This document shows, piece by piece, positions 7,881 through 16,315 of a DNA stretch of 33,165 bases (position 1 is the stretch's first letter; each line of letters starts with the position of its first letter). The stretch is from Desulfobacteraceae bacterium (GTDB lineage: Bacteria; Desulfobacterota; Desulfobacteria; Desulfobacterales; RPRI01): assembly GCA_003818505.1 (NCBI GenBank), contig RPRI01000046.1, positions 1 through 33,165 on the forward strand. The letters run 5' to 3'. A model generated the notes under the pieces. It ran no database searches. It was not told the DNA's origin and saw only the letters and a program-made list of their open reading frames with translations. Made by a program: the position numbers and the translations under genes.

Positions 7881-8996
7881 TCATTCCGTTCGATTCTTCC
7901 ATTCTTTCATTTTATCATGCGGCCATCTCACGCAGAAGGCCGGTTTCCTTTTCATTACCAGTTTCATGCAGGTATCGCCGCAGTCAGGATCACAGTGAAC
8001 AATTTCATTTTCTTTACCCTGTTTCACTTTTTCAGGCCATTCGGGATCAGCCCACAGAACCCGCGCCAGTCCGATTAAATCAGCTTTTTTCTCTTCAAGT
8101 ATGCTTTCCGCCAGAGAACCGGTTGATATTCTTCCGGCTGTGATAACCGGAATACCGATTTGCCTTTTGACTGCGGCCGCAAGATCAACCATGTAGCCAT
8201 ATTCTTTGGATTTGTTAACAATCTCCGGAAGCGAGAAGGACTCATAGGTTCCGCCCATTACAGAAATATATGCAATGCCCGCTGATTCGAGAGAACGGGC
8301 AAACCGGACTGACTCATCAGGTTGAAGACCGTCAGGCAGCCATTCATCCGCAAGGAAACGATAGCCAACCGGGAAACTGCCAACAATATTCTTGACTGCC
8401 GCAACAACCTCAAGCGCAAATCTCTGCCGGTTCTCAAATGAGCCGCCGTATTCATCCTCTCTCTTGTTGGTTCTGGGAGAGAGGAACTGGGCCAGCAAAT
8501 ATCCCGTACCTCCGTGCAGTTCAACCATGTCAAAGCCGGTGTTTTTAACCCGTAATGCCGCATCGGCATACCGGTTCACAATTGCCCGGATTTCTGCTGT
8601 GCCAAGCGCCTTTGGCATTCTGCCGAATGTTTCAACAGCAGACGGGGCGACAGGTTCATTCACACCTGCAAAACGCCCGGCGTGGTTGATCTGGAGGCAG
8701 GCTGCAGCCCCTTCCTGCCGGATCGTTGAGGATAATTTTTTTAATCCTGCCGCGTTATTGTCGGAATCCGCCCGAAGCGTTTTATCGGAACCGCTGCCTG
8801 TTGGATGGTCTATCGTGGCATTCTCAACCACTACCATGGCAACCCCGCTTTTAGACATCAACCGGTAATGATCCAGCAATAAACTGCTCACCGTACCGCC
8901 TTCTCCGGCATATCCGAGATATAACGGAGCCATCGTTAACCTGTTTTTCAGAGTAATTCCCGAAATTCTGAGTTCAGAGAACAGATGTGTGTACAT
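7881..8996 (-). CDS. Old-Yellow-Enzyme/dienoyl-CoA reductase-type flavin oxidoreductase
   Basis: A 371-residue TIM-barrel protein of the NADH:flavin oxidoreductase family. Seen motifs: LKNRLTMAPLYLGYAGEGG at the FMN site, LQINHAGR, GFDMVELHGGTGYLLAQFLS, the RTNKREDEYGGSFENR loop, and GLARVLWADPEW. The C-terminus keeps four cysteines (CDPDCGDTC, then C eleven residues later), like the [4Fe-4S] site of 2,4-dienoyl-CoA reductase. The FAD/NAD(P)H domain of the 650-residue family members is absent. The position usually occupied by histidine in HGAHGYL is threonine here. Electrons must therefore come from a separate partner. The start has AAGGGAG upstream. Cytoplasmic; substrate unknown, possibly an enoate. 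Confidence 0.85.
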   Translation of the reverse strand: MYTHLFSELRISGITLKNRLTMAPLYLGYAGEGGTVSSLLLDHYRLMSKSGVAMVVVENATIDHPTGSGSDKTLRADSDNNAAGLKKLSSTIRQEGAAACLQINHAGRFAGVNEPVAPSAVETFGRMPKALGTAEIRAIVNRYADAALRVKNTGFDMVELHGGTGYLLAQFLSPRTNKREDEYGGSFENRQRFALEVVAAVKNIVGSFPVGYRFLADEWLPDGLQPDESVRFARSLESAGIAYISVMGGTYESFSLPEIVNKSKEYGYMVDLAAAVKRQIGIPVITAGRISTGSLAESILEEKKADLIGLARVLWADPEWPEKVKQGKENEIVHCDPDCGDTCMKLVMKRKPAFCVRWPHDKMKEWKNRTE

Positions 8997-9057
8997 GATT
9001 ATTCTCCCTTGATAAGTTGAAATTATTTAAATTCCTGAGCGCAGGTAGTGCCGGACA

Positions 9058-9398
9058 TTATATGTTTTTGTTATTTGCTTTTCTTGATTTCCATGGCTTA
9101 AAGACGGAAATAAATATTGTAGTGATCAGTATCAGGACTTGAATATAATCCATGTGTATTTAAAGAATCCCCAATTACTGAAGGATGAGTACATTAAACC
9201 GGTAATCAGACAGACAAAAGCCCTCGGAATGATAACTGTCGACATATCAAAATGATGGATACCCCGGTTTATTCCGTATAAAACGCCACCCTCGGTTACC
9301 TTGGCAACAGCACCACAAACCCAAGAAGCAACTGCAATCAGGTGAAAATCTTTGAGCAGTTTTAGTCCTTTTGCTTTTAATGATTGAAACTCCGGCAT
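9058..9398 (-). pseudogene. Membrane protein (DUF2269-like), frameshifted
   Basis: From about ATG 9398 the minus strand encodes SLKAKGLKLLKDFHLIAVAS, a first membrane helix, then GINRGIHHFDMSTVIIPRAF and a second helix ending SNWGFFKYTWIIFK. I recognise this as a family of small multi-helix membrane proteins with the LHLIA...W...G pattern and an SNWGFFK motif. The frame then stops at 9132. One frame over, the hydrophobic continuation VLILITTIFISVFKPWK runs on to TAA 9058-9060. A frameshift near 9140 therefore seems to break the gene. The spacing between the helices is also shorter than I would expect. The true start is uncertain because no good ribosome site is seen. Confidence 0.5.
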
Positions 9399-9600
9399 TT
9401 GCGGACTGAGATATCTGCAATAATCAGATAATATCAATGCTGCTTCAAAGGCACACTTAAAGCAGCACACCTGATCTGACTTTATTGCAGAGATACAATA
9501 CAAAAAAATACAAAAGACCGTGAATGATGAAAGAAGTGATGTGATCCGGTACATGGAGATGTTTTATAACAGTAATCGCCTACATTCATGTTTGAGATTC

Positions 9601-9765
9601 GAGACCTTTGCATAACGTCCCCTTTTGCCCGATTACTGCGTCAGACTCAAATTTAGGCACGAAGTGAAGCTTTCGCGCTATCCTCGAAATACTAAATGTA
9701 TTCATGTGGTTAAATTTATCGCCTTCCTTGTGCTTGGCCAAAATTGGACGTTCTTCAAAGGTCTC
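9601..9765. mobile_element. MITE-like element, 165 bp, with terminal inverted repeats
   Basis: The left end is GAGACCTTTGCATAACGTCC. The complement of the right end reads GAGACCTTTGAAGAACGTCC, so 18 of 20 terminal bases match. GATTC flanks both sides (9596-9600 and 9766-9770), a probable 5-bp target duplication. The interior carries no open frame. This is the structure of a non-autonomous miniature inverted-repeat element mobilised by a transposase encoded elsewhere. The parent family cannot be assigned from this window. Confidence 0.7.
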
Positions 9766-9876
9766 GATTCAAGAATCTGAATGATTTTGAAAAGAATTTT
9801 ACATTGGCAAAAACAGCTTAATCAGGTGTCCATTATTACTTGACCGGATCAGGGTGTGTAAACACTATTTGATATT

Positions 9877-10143
9877 CTATTGTTTTTGTTTATAGAGCAT
9901 TTTTCCAAATAATTCGTAAAACCAAGCTATTAAGACTCCTGCAATAAACCCATAAAAAAATGCCCAGAAAAAACCTATGATAGCCCCACCCCAGCTATAT
10001 GAATAACCGATGTAAAAATGGGAAAGCTTGGAAATAGTTTTTCCTTCGGAATTAAATAATAACAGCCACCAAGTTCCAAGTAATATTGCAAGTCCCCATA
10101 CAAGACCTAATGATAACCCTAGTGCCCTTTTTCGAAGTACCAT
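9877..10143 (-). CDS. Small membrane protein, phage-holin-like family
   Basis: An 88-residue protein. The ATG at 10143 is chosen over one twelve bases upstream because GGAGG (complement at 10149-10153) lies five bases before it and inside the longer version. It has two clear membrane helices: ALGLSLGLVWGLAILLGTWW and WGGAIIGFFWAFFYGFIAGV with LIAWFYELFG. The loop between them has HFYIGYSYS. The pattern resembles short bacterial proteins annotated as bacteriophage holins, found singly on chromosomes without other phage genes. No lysis partner is seen nearby. Function unknown. Confidence 0.65.
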   Translation of the reverse strand: MVLRKRALGLSLGLVWGLAILLGTWWLLLFNSEGKTISKLSHFYIGYSYSWGGAIIGFFWAFFYGFIAGVLIAWFYELFGKMLYKQKQ

Positions 10144-10298
10144 TGTGTCCTCCAATATGGTTATCTATGATATTTAATTAAAACTCGCTATCTTGATTTT
10201 GCGAATAATTTGTTTGGTTGTCAAGAAAAACATTTCTATTGTCAGAAGCACTTAAACTGTCCGGGTTAGTAGAACACGATCTGTCCGGTTAATATAGG

Positions 10299-10314
10299 TC
10301 ACCTATGGAGGTGA
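10299..10314 (+). promoter_or_regulatory. Hairpin covering the transposase ribosome site
   Basis: TCACCT (10299-10304) and AGGTGA (10309-10314) form a perfect six-base inverted repeat around ATGG. The right arm contains the GGAGGTG ribosome site for the ATG at 10318. Transcripts entering from outside would fold the site shut, a known way for insertion sequences to limit transposase production. Confidence 0.5.
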
Positions 10315-10317
10315 CTA

Positions 10318-11494
10318 ATGAGACGGACAGAGATGCTACAGGGGATCCGGAAGATGCGATTTGAAGAGGTGTATTTTGGATGGACGGAGAGTCGGTTGAG
10401 TCAGGAGGAAGCGGCACGGATTTTAGGTGTGTGCGATCGGACATTTCGTCGTTACATTGATCGGTACGAGCATGATGGTATAGAGGGTTTGTCGGACAGA
10501 CGTTTAACCCAAGCCTCATTCCGTCGAGCACCGGTGGATGGAGGTGTTCGCTGTTTCAAATTTGTACAGGAGGCGACATCCTGGTTGGAACGTAAAGCAT
10601 TTTTATGAGTGGTATCGGCGTGATGGGGGACAGCGGAGCTACACCTGGGTGAAGAATACGCTTCAGACGGCCAGGTTGGTTTCGAGAACCCGGAAGCGGG
10701 GTGCCCATCGCAAGCGTCGGGAACGAGCTCCCATTCCCGGCATGATGCTGCATCAGGATGGGAGCAATCATGAGTGGGTTCCTGGCAAGAAGTGGGATTT
10801 GATCGTGACGATGGATGATGCGACCAGCGAGCATTATTCCATGTTTTTTGTTGCCGAGGAGGAAACGGTCAGCAGCATTCAGGGGATCAGGGAGGTCATT
10901 GTTAATCAAGGCCTATTCAGCTCTCTTTATACCGACCGTGGGAGTCATTACTGGTTCACTCCGGAGACAGGAGGTAAAGTAAGCAAGACGCAGCCCACCC
11001 AGTTTGGAAGGGCCATGAAGCACTTGGGGATTGATATGATCCCGGCCTATTCTCCGGAAGCAAGGGGTCGGAGCGAACGGAACTTCAGTACACACCAGGG
11101 AAGACTCCCAAAGGAACTGGCCTTGCATGGCATCCTCACTATGGAAGCTGCCAACCGTTATCTTGCAGAAGTGTATATGCCGGCATTTAATGCCGAGTTC
11201 ATGCAGCCGTCGGCTGAGGAGGGAACCACGTTTCTAAAGTGGATTGGCGCAAATCTCGACGATGTCCTTTGCGAACAGCATGAACGAACAGTGACGGCTG
11301 ACAACTGTGTCAGCTTTGAGGGGAAAACGCTGCAAATCCCTGCTGACAGGTATCGATGCCATTACGTGAAGGTCAAGGTGAGGGTCCATCGCTATACCAA
11401 TGGAGATCTTGCCATCTTCCATGGTCCGCGCAAACTGGCTGATTATGACAAACAGGTAAAACTAAAGGAAATAACAAAGAAAAAGACAGCGTAA
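10318..11494 (+). pseudogene. IS1202-like transposase with +1 frameshift
   Basis: The first frame (from 10318) encodes an N-terminal helix-turn-helix (LSQEEAARILGVCDRTFRRY, then YEHDGIEGLSDRRL). Near 10535 the frame shifts: GTGGATGGAGGTG has one G more than the expected GTGGATGAGGTG. The second frame continues with SNLYRRRHPGWNVKHFYEWY and the rve-type catalytic core. Its DDE residues are visible in VTMDDAT, YTDRGSHYW and RGRSERNF. The C-terminal part (VSFEGKTLQIPADRYRCHYV) is intact to TAA 11494. The element is probably dead unless frameshifting rescues it; relatives I know carry a single continuous frame. Confidence 0.75.
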
Positions 11495-11584
11495 GTCCGC
11501 CGCTCGATCTCTGTTTCTCGGGAGATATTCAGAACTCTCCCGAAATAGAAAAAGCGGACAATTCATTTGCTACAAAACCGGACA

Positions 11585-11891
11585 ATTCTATTTGTTGCTA
11601 ACATTAGATCTTGTTGATTTCCGATTGAACGGTTGTATGTAAGCCAAAAAGTAGCCATGCAACATTACAGGAAGCACACTGTAACAGCGGTTTTGGTAAT
11701 ATTGTAGTTCCAGCAGCAAGCTACGGGGGATCTTCGACCGTAAGTAACAGCATCTATTTTCAATTCGCTTCACTATCTCCGCTCCAAGCAGTGATGAATG
11801 CGCTCGCTGATTTTTGTTCACGAAAGGAATCTTGATGGTCTTTGATTTTTTCAGGAGCTTATGAACAGATGCCAGAAGCTTTGAGAACAGG
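11585..11891. other. Intergenic stretch with nothing recognised
   Basis: Between the insertion sequence and the cobalamin-gene fragment. A 77-residue minus-strand frame (11588-11821) is present but has no family resemblance, no ribosome site and an unusual composition, so it is not called as a gene. Confidence 0.4.
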
Positions 11892-12056
11892 CTACTTTTC
11901 TATTCCTACTCTTGCCTGTACACCTTTCTGAAAATAGTGTTTTGTCTCTTTCATTTCAGTGACGAGATCGGCTTTTTCGATCACCTGCGGGGCTGCGTCC
12001 CTGCCGGTTATCACAAGCTCGGTATTTTCCGGTTTTGAAGAAATAAGGGGCAATAT
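11892..12056 (-). pseudogene. C-terminal fragment of cob(I)alamin adenosyltransferase
   Basis: The last ~50 residues read LPLISSKPENTELVITGRDA, then PQVIEKADLVTEMKETKHYF, then QKGVQARVGIEK and stop. This is the C-terminal signature of CobO/BtuR-type corrinoid adenosyltransferases (ELVLTGR, ADLVTEM, K.HP...G..AR.GIE). The catalytic N-terminal P-loop part is missing. The sequence upstream of about 12056 in the same frame is unrelated, so the gene was cut at a recombination or insertion boundary. A full copy may exist elsewhere in the genome. Confidence 0.7.
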
Positions 12057-12507
12057 TGGGGAAATCAATATATAAATTGACAATAATTTAGAATAAAATT
12101 GAGCTCTTGTGTGTAACCATCCACGCAAGTTTGTCATGCTATAGCTCGAAGCATGGCCTACGCATGTTTTTGTGAAAGCTCGGAACGAACCCAATTTTTT
12201 TCCTGAAAACTTTCTATCGAAATACTCTTTTTTATATAAAACGTCATCCATGACGCATAAGAATTAAGGTTGGACTGTCGAAATATGAGTTCAAATAATC
12301 ATACCATATATGATTTGCCAATGAATTTAAACGGGTTAGGAAAATGGGAAAGGATAGGATTTAAAGGTCGTGGGTTCAGGCTTTTTAGTGGATTTCTTAC
12401 GAGGGGGAACATGGGGACCGATTAATCGTAGAGATTGCTGTCATAAATCAGGTTTAAAAGTTTAAAACGTCCTCAATATGCCCTTTGGAATATGAGCGGT
12501 TCGCCCG
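12057..12507. other. Intergenic stretch with nothing recognised
   Basis: About 450 bases between the truncated adenosyltransferase and the decarboxylase. An open minus-strand frame continues from the cobalamin fragment to 12251 but resembles nothing known. It is probably the foreign flank of the truncation. No terminator or promoter stood out. Confidence 0.4.
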
Positions 12508-14142
12508 TCACCCTGATCCGAACTCGTGTCTGTATATTTCCTCCTGTTCGTCAAGAATATCGCGAAGGATATTGATCTCCGTAAGCGGATTCATTATTAC
12601 ACAGCGCATTACCACTATGTTTTCACAACGACCCTTATAGCTTTTAAGCGTTGTTCTGGAGACAAAACTTTTCCCTGCTTCTCTCTGAAGTCTTTGCACG
12701 GACATGTTTATGTCGTTAAGTTTTTCGTTTAACTGACGCCTGCGGTCTTCACGGCATTTCCCCAGTTCTTTTTTGAACGCTTCGGGGCAGATCCTGTAAG
12801 TGAGAATATTCAGTTCCGGTGGAGTGACGAGTTCAAAATCGGGTCTGCTTTCTATTTCTTCCGCAAAGCTTTTTGCGGTTTCTATCCCATGTTCTATAAG
12901 AAGAGCATAGCCTCTGCTTCCCATTATTTTGAGCGCGCTGTCAAGAATGAGAGAGTTTGCTTCTCTTGAGCCCGAGAGGGATTTAATTCCGAGATCTACC
13001 GATCCCAGTCTGTTTACGTAATTTGCATGATAGATTATCGAATCCATCATGCACGGATCTTTGAAATAGACCATGCCGGAAGTCATGGGCATATAAAATT
13101 GCTTGTGCCCGTCTATCGTAACTGAATCGGCAAGCCCTATGCCGTCGAGGAGGTGGTTGTATTTCTCAGACAGCAGAACAGGTCCTCCCCATGCCGCATC
13201 GACATGAAAATGAATTCTGTTTTCAGCACAGATTTCTCCGATTTGCCGCAGAGGATCAACTGTGCCTGTTTCGGTTGTGCCCGCAATTCCAACGATTGCG
13301 ATTATTTTTGTCCTTACCGGACTCTTTTTTATTTCGCTGATCTTCTCTTTAAGGCTCTTTAAGTCGATCCTGCTTGTCAGATCAGGTTCAATTGAAATTA
13401 TATTACTGTTGCCTATTCCCAGGATTCCTCCGGCTTTTTTAAGTGAAAAATGACCAAGTTTTGAAACAAGGACTACGCTTCTTTCGATATCGTGTGCCAC
13501 ATACGCGGCATGTATTCCTTCTTTATCGACCCCTTCAAAACCCTCTTTCGGGCCTAACTGGGTGTTTCTCGCAACCCAAAGGGCGGTCAGATTCGCAAGT
13601 GTTCCGTTTTCAGTAAAACATCCGAGGGAGGTCTGGGTGTTCTGGACATGTTCATCATAAAAGCTGTTATTTTTTCTGTATATGACTCTGTGGATCTTTG
13701 CCAGAACCTGCTTTTCGATGACAGAAACGACCTTTGAAGTTTCGAGTTTGACTACGTTCTGATTGAGGGCTGCTACGATCGTTTTGAGGTGAACCATGAA
13801 GAAAGGTATCGCAGATGTCATGTGGCCGATAAAATAGGGAGAGGCTACATTTACCGCGTGGGGCGCTATCTCTTCGATCAGATCCGTAATGACGCCGGCA
13901 AGCTTATTTTCAGGGTTTTCTCTTATATGGGTATCAGTATATCTTTCCGATAGGTCCTTTAAACTTACCTCTTCGGTAATGCCGACATGGGTATTTAAAA
14001 AATCATGCAGTCCGAAAAGGATCTGTTCCATGTATTTTACGAGAGTGTCTCTTGCGGCAGTGTTCTCAGGCCTTATGAATGTTCTCATGAGAGACTGCCG
14101 GTCGGCTACAAGTTCTTTGCTGGGTCTGTTCTGATTCTTCAT
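12508..14142 (-). CDS. panP: PLP-dependent aspartate/glutamate decarboxylase, PanP type
   Basis: A 544-residue group II pyridoxal-phosphate decarboxylase, the length of PanP proteins. These supply beta-alanine from aspartate for pantothenate and coenzyme A synthesis when PanD is absent; some members act on glutamate. Seen features: substrate-side motif NVASPYFIGHMTSAIPF, cofactor Asp/Ala in HFHVDAAWGGP (313-321), the Schiff-base lysine Lys347 in TIDGHKQFYMPM, and the C-terminal NPLTEINILRDILDEQEE. Start ATG 14142 lacks a clear ribosome site; Met19 (MRTFIRPENT) is an alternative. It stands alone between the decaying region and a palindromic repeat. Substrate choice between Asp and Glu cannot be settled by eye. 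Confidence 0.8.
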   Translation of the reverse strand: MKNQNRPSKELVADRQSLMRTFIRPENTAARDTLVKYMEQILFGLHDFLNTHVGITEEVSLKDLSERYTDTHIRENPENKLAGVITDLIEEIAPHAVNVASPYFIGHMTSAIPFFMVHLKTIVAALNQNVVKLETSKVVSVIEKQVLAKIHRVIYRKNNSFYDEHVQNTQTSLGCFTENGTLANLTALWVARNTQLGPKEGFEGVDKEGIHAAYVAHDIERSVVLVSKLGHFSLKKAGGILGIGNSNIISIEPDLTSRIDLKSLKEKISEIKKSPVRTKIIAIVGIAGTTETGTVDPLRQIGEICAENRIHFHVDAAWGGPVLLSEKYNHLLDGIGLADSVTIDGHKQFYMPMTSGMVYFKDPCMMDSIIYHANYVNRLGSVDLGIKSLSGSREANSLILDSALKIMGSRGYALLIEHGIETAKSFAEEIESRPDFELVTPPELNILTYRICPEAFKKELGKCREDRRRQLNEKLNDINMSVQRLQREAGKSFVSRTTLKSYKGRCENIVVMRCVIMNPLTEINILRDILDEQEEIYRHEFGSG

Positions 14143-14172
14143 TTAAAAGTCTTACCGTTATTAATATTATTT

Positions 14173-14310
14173 GACAGGAGTTACAGGATTTACCGGATTA
14201 ACTGCGTCGGACCGCGCCTGAAGAGCGGCCTGACACACGCATCCGCTCTGCGGAGACTGTCAATCATTTTTCGCCGCAGGCAAAATCCTGTCCATCCTGT
14301 TGATCCTGTC
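14173..14310. repeat. Palindromic intergenic repeat, copy 1
   Basis: A 138-bp element. It starts GACAGGAGTTACAGGATT and ends TCCATCCTGTTGATCCTGTC, so its ends are inverted copies of a tandem CAGGATT-type motif with a period of about 10-12 bases. It shares the inner sequence TTTTCGCCGCAGGC and the right arm with the copy at 16316-16456. No coding capacity. Confidence 0.75.
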
Positions 14311-14490
14311 TGAAAGCTTTTTTTCTTTAACATAGGCTGGATTTCATTCCAAGTTTTATATTTACTTAAAATGAAATACTGTTTGCACAATAATATCCAT
14401 AGGTGATATGTGCAGCGAAAGATTCAATGGTCAGGGGTTCCGGTGAAAGGAATCCATTATGGAAAAAAAGAAAATAAGGAGAATATATTA

Positions 14491-15210
14491 ATGCGTTCAT
14501 CAAATTGTGCAGTATTCCGGTTGTTTGTTTTGGGATTATGTATATTCCTGTTGGCTTTGCCTGTTTCAGCGGGACAAGCCACTAAAACTGCAAAGGAAGA
14601 TAAGGCGGTTAAAACAGATAAAGCAGTGAAAACGGAAAAAGCGGTAAAAACTGAAAAAGATGAGAAAAAGGAAGCTCCAAAAGGTAATGTTGCCGTAGTA
14701 AACGGTGTATCTATTACACAGGAGGATTTTGACAGGGAGCTTTTCGGCATTCAGGAGCAGTCTGCAAACCGGGGAGAGAAACTGGATGATGCCCGCCTGG
14801 TTGAAGTAAAAAAACAGATTCTTGAAAAACTGATTGACAGCGAATTGCTGTATCAGGAAAGCCAGAAAATGGGGATTAAAGTTGATGATTCAACAGTAGA
14901 CGAACAGTATGCCAAGTTCAAAGAGCAGTTTCCGAGCGCTGAAGAGTTCAATAAAGAGCTGATAAAAGTCAAATTAACCGAGGCCAACCTTAAAAGTCAG
15001 ATCAAACAGGTAATGATAATACAGCAGTATATAGACAAGGAGTTTGTCCAGAAGATTACCGTTTCTGAAGACGAATTGAAAACCTTTTTTGAAGTTTATC
15101 TGAAAGACAGAATTGAAAAAAACCTAAAGCAGGAGAAGATTCAGAAGGAGGTTACCGACTTTATTCAGAAACTGAAAGAAAGCGCCAAGGTTGAAAGGAA
15201 TTTACCTTAG
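14491..15210 (+). CDS. SurA-N-type periplasmic chaperone lacking the PPIase domain
   Basis: A 239-residue exported protein. Start ATG 14491 is set by AAGGAG at 14476-14481 and by the signal peptide it opens (LFVLGLCIFLLALPVSAGQA). Next is a Lys-rich repeat (KAVKTDKAVKTEKAVKTEK) that looks like a flexible linker. A SurA N-terminal chaperone domain follows (VAVVNGVSITQEDFDRELF, then QILEKLIDSELLYQESQKMG). In family members a parvulin PPIase domain (ASHILIK...) follows ITVSEDELKTFF. Here the chain jumps directly to VYLKDRIEKNLKQEKIQKEV, the segment normally after the PPIase. The isomerase domain therefore seems cleanly deleted, leaving a holdase-like outer-membrane-protein chaperone. Confidence 0.75.
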   Translation: MRSSNCAVFRLFVLGLCIFLLALPVSAGQATKTAKEDKAVKTDKAVKTEKAVKTEKDEKKEAPKGNVAVVNGVSITQEDFDRELFGIQEQSANRGEKLDDARLVEVKKQILEKLIDSELLYQESQKMGIKVDDSTVDEQYAKFKEQFPSAEEFNKELIKVKLTEANLKSQIKQVMIIQQYIDKEFVQKITVSEDELKTFFEVYLKDRIEKNLKQEKIQKEVTDFIQKLKESAKVERNLP

Positions 15211-15300
15211 CATGTTTTAACTTGACCAATCGACCGGCATAAACTATATGTTATGTAGATAATAAATGCGGTTCAGCAAAATAATATAAAACGAGAGTGT

Positions 15301-15350
15301 TGAACCGAAACAGCAAGCGCATTCCTTGCAGCTTGCTGCGGGCAGCTTCA
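15301..15350 (-). repeat. 50-bp dispersed repeat, inverted copy
   Basis: Its complement reads TGAAGCTGCCCGCAGCAAGC and ends GCTGTTTCGGTTCA. The same 50-base pattern, about three quarters identical, occurs in direct orientation at 31491-31540, and a more diverged form at 31561-31609. It contains a GCAAGC/GCTTGC dyad, as REP-like sequences do. Confidence 0.6.
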
Positions 15351-15441
15351 ATAATCTGTAATTGCCGATTTGAGGTATAGCCCGGGATAGGATGTTACTA
15401 AGAAAGTTTCAAAACTTCTGTTTGTGTTTCGGAGGAATTGT

Positions 15442-16305
15442 ATGCGCCTTAAGAGCAAACTGGAAAAAGGAGAATTTGCGGTTCTGGTCGAACTGGAGCC
15501 TCCAAAAGGTGTAGATGTTTCTTTGATGTTGGCGAACGCAAAAAAAGTTAAAGGGAAGGTCGATGCTTTTGTTGTGCCTGAAATGAGCAATGCCGTGATG
15601 CGCATGAGCTCTCTTGGCGGCGCATTAATATTGAACGGCAATGGTTTGGAAACGGTTTTTCAGGTAAACTGCAGGGACCGTAACAGGATTGCATTGCAGG
15701 CGGACCTTCTTTCTGCCGGAGCAGTAGGCATTAATAATGTCATGGCTGTAAAAGGTGAAGATCCGCGTTTTGGCGATCATCATGAAACAAAGTCGGTTAA
15801 TGATCTCGATTTGCTTGAGCTTATTCGCACAGTCAATATTTTAAATAACGGGAAAGACATGGCAGGAATTGAACTTGCGGGTGCTCCACGGTTTATTGTA
15901 GGTTCCACCGTTAATGCAGGAGCCGGCGGACAGGCACTGATGCTTGAACTGGATGAAATGAAAAAAAAGCTTGATGCAGGAACAGGTTTTTTTATAACCC
16001 AGCCTGTATTTGATGTATCCGGTATACGCCCTTTTCTGGAAAGGGTTGACCGTTCAAAAATCAGAATAATTCCAACCGTTCTTTTGCTCAAATCGGTTGG
16101 AATGGTAAAATATATAGAACGCCATATGGACAATATCAAGATTCCGGGTGCAACAATAGACCGGATTCAGAATGCCCCGGACAGGGTGCGCGAGTGCATA
16201 AAAATTGCTTCAGAAAACGTTTCAATGCTTAAAAAAGAAGGATTCAGCGGAGCTTTCATTTCGACTCTCGGATGGGAGAATAAACTCCCTGAAATCTTGG
16301 AATAA
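15442..16305 (+). CDS. Methylenetetrahydrofolate reductase-like protein (MetF paralogue)
   Basis: A 287-residue TIM-barrel protein related to MetF. ATG 15442 is chosen because GGAGG (15431-15435) sits six bases upstream; a GTG at 15424 would precede that site. Seen: VLVELEPPKGVD near the N-terminus (the catalytic Glu region), FQVNCRDRNRIALQADLLSA and VMAVKGEDPRFGDH in the FAD and folate site, GTGFFITQPVFD, and ILLLK-like PTVLLLKSVGMVKYI. It is about 28% or so similar by eye to the MetF at 28710, sharing the CRDRNRIA/TRDRNRIA and QPVFD/QCIYN positions. It lacks a MetV partner at this place, so its electron donor is unclear. It may reduce methylene-H4folate or be a non-canonical relative. Confidence 0.75.
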   Translation: MRLKSKLEKGEFAVLVELEPPKGVDVSLMLANAKKVKGKVDAFVVPEMSNAVMRMSSLGGALILNGNGLETVFQVNCRDRNRIALQADLLSAGAVGINNVMAVKGEDPRFGDHHETKSVNDLDLLELIRTVNILNNGKDMAGIELAGAPRFIVGSTVNAGAGGQALMLELDEMKKKLDAGTGFFITQPVFDVSGIRPFLERVDRSKIRIIPTVLLLKSVGMVKYIERHMDNIKIPGATIDRIQNAPDRVRECIKIASENVSMLKKEGFSGAFISTLGWENKLPEILE

Positions 16306-16315
16306 AAACTTATCA

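Larger units (their letters stand above)
10258..11584 (+). mobile_element. IS1202-like (ISNCY family) insertion sequence
   Basis: The transposase frames match the ISNCY/IS1202 type. The left end reads TGTCCGGGTTAGTAGAACAC and the complemented right end TGTCCGGTTTTGTAGCAAAT. Each end has a second TGTCCG about 24-26 bases further in. These imperfect inverted repeats define the element at about 1.33 kb. No clean direct repeat was found outside; the flanks 10231-10257 and 11585-11611 share only a TTCTATT-like stretch. The left edge is close to the holin-like gene, the right edge to a truncated cobalamin gene. Confidence 0.7.

Noticed and set aside
11588-11821. 77-codon minus-strand frame after the insertion sequence
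   Set aside because: No recognisable domain, no ribosome site, and adjacent to rearrangement breakpoints.
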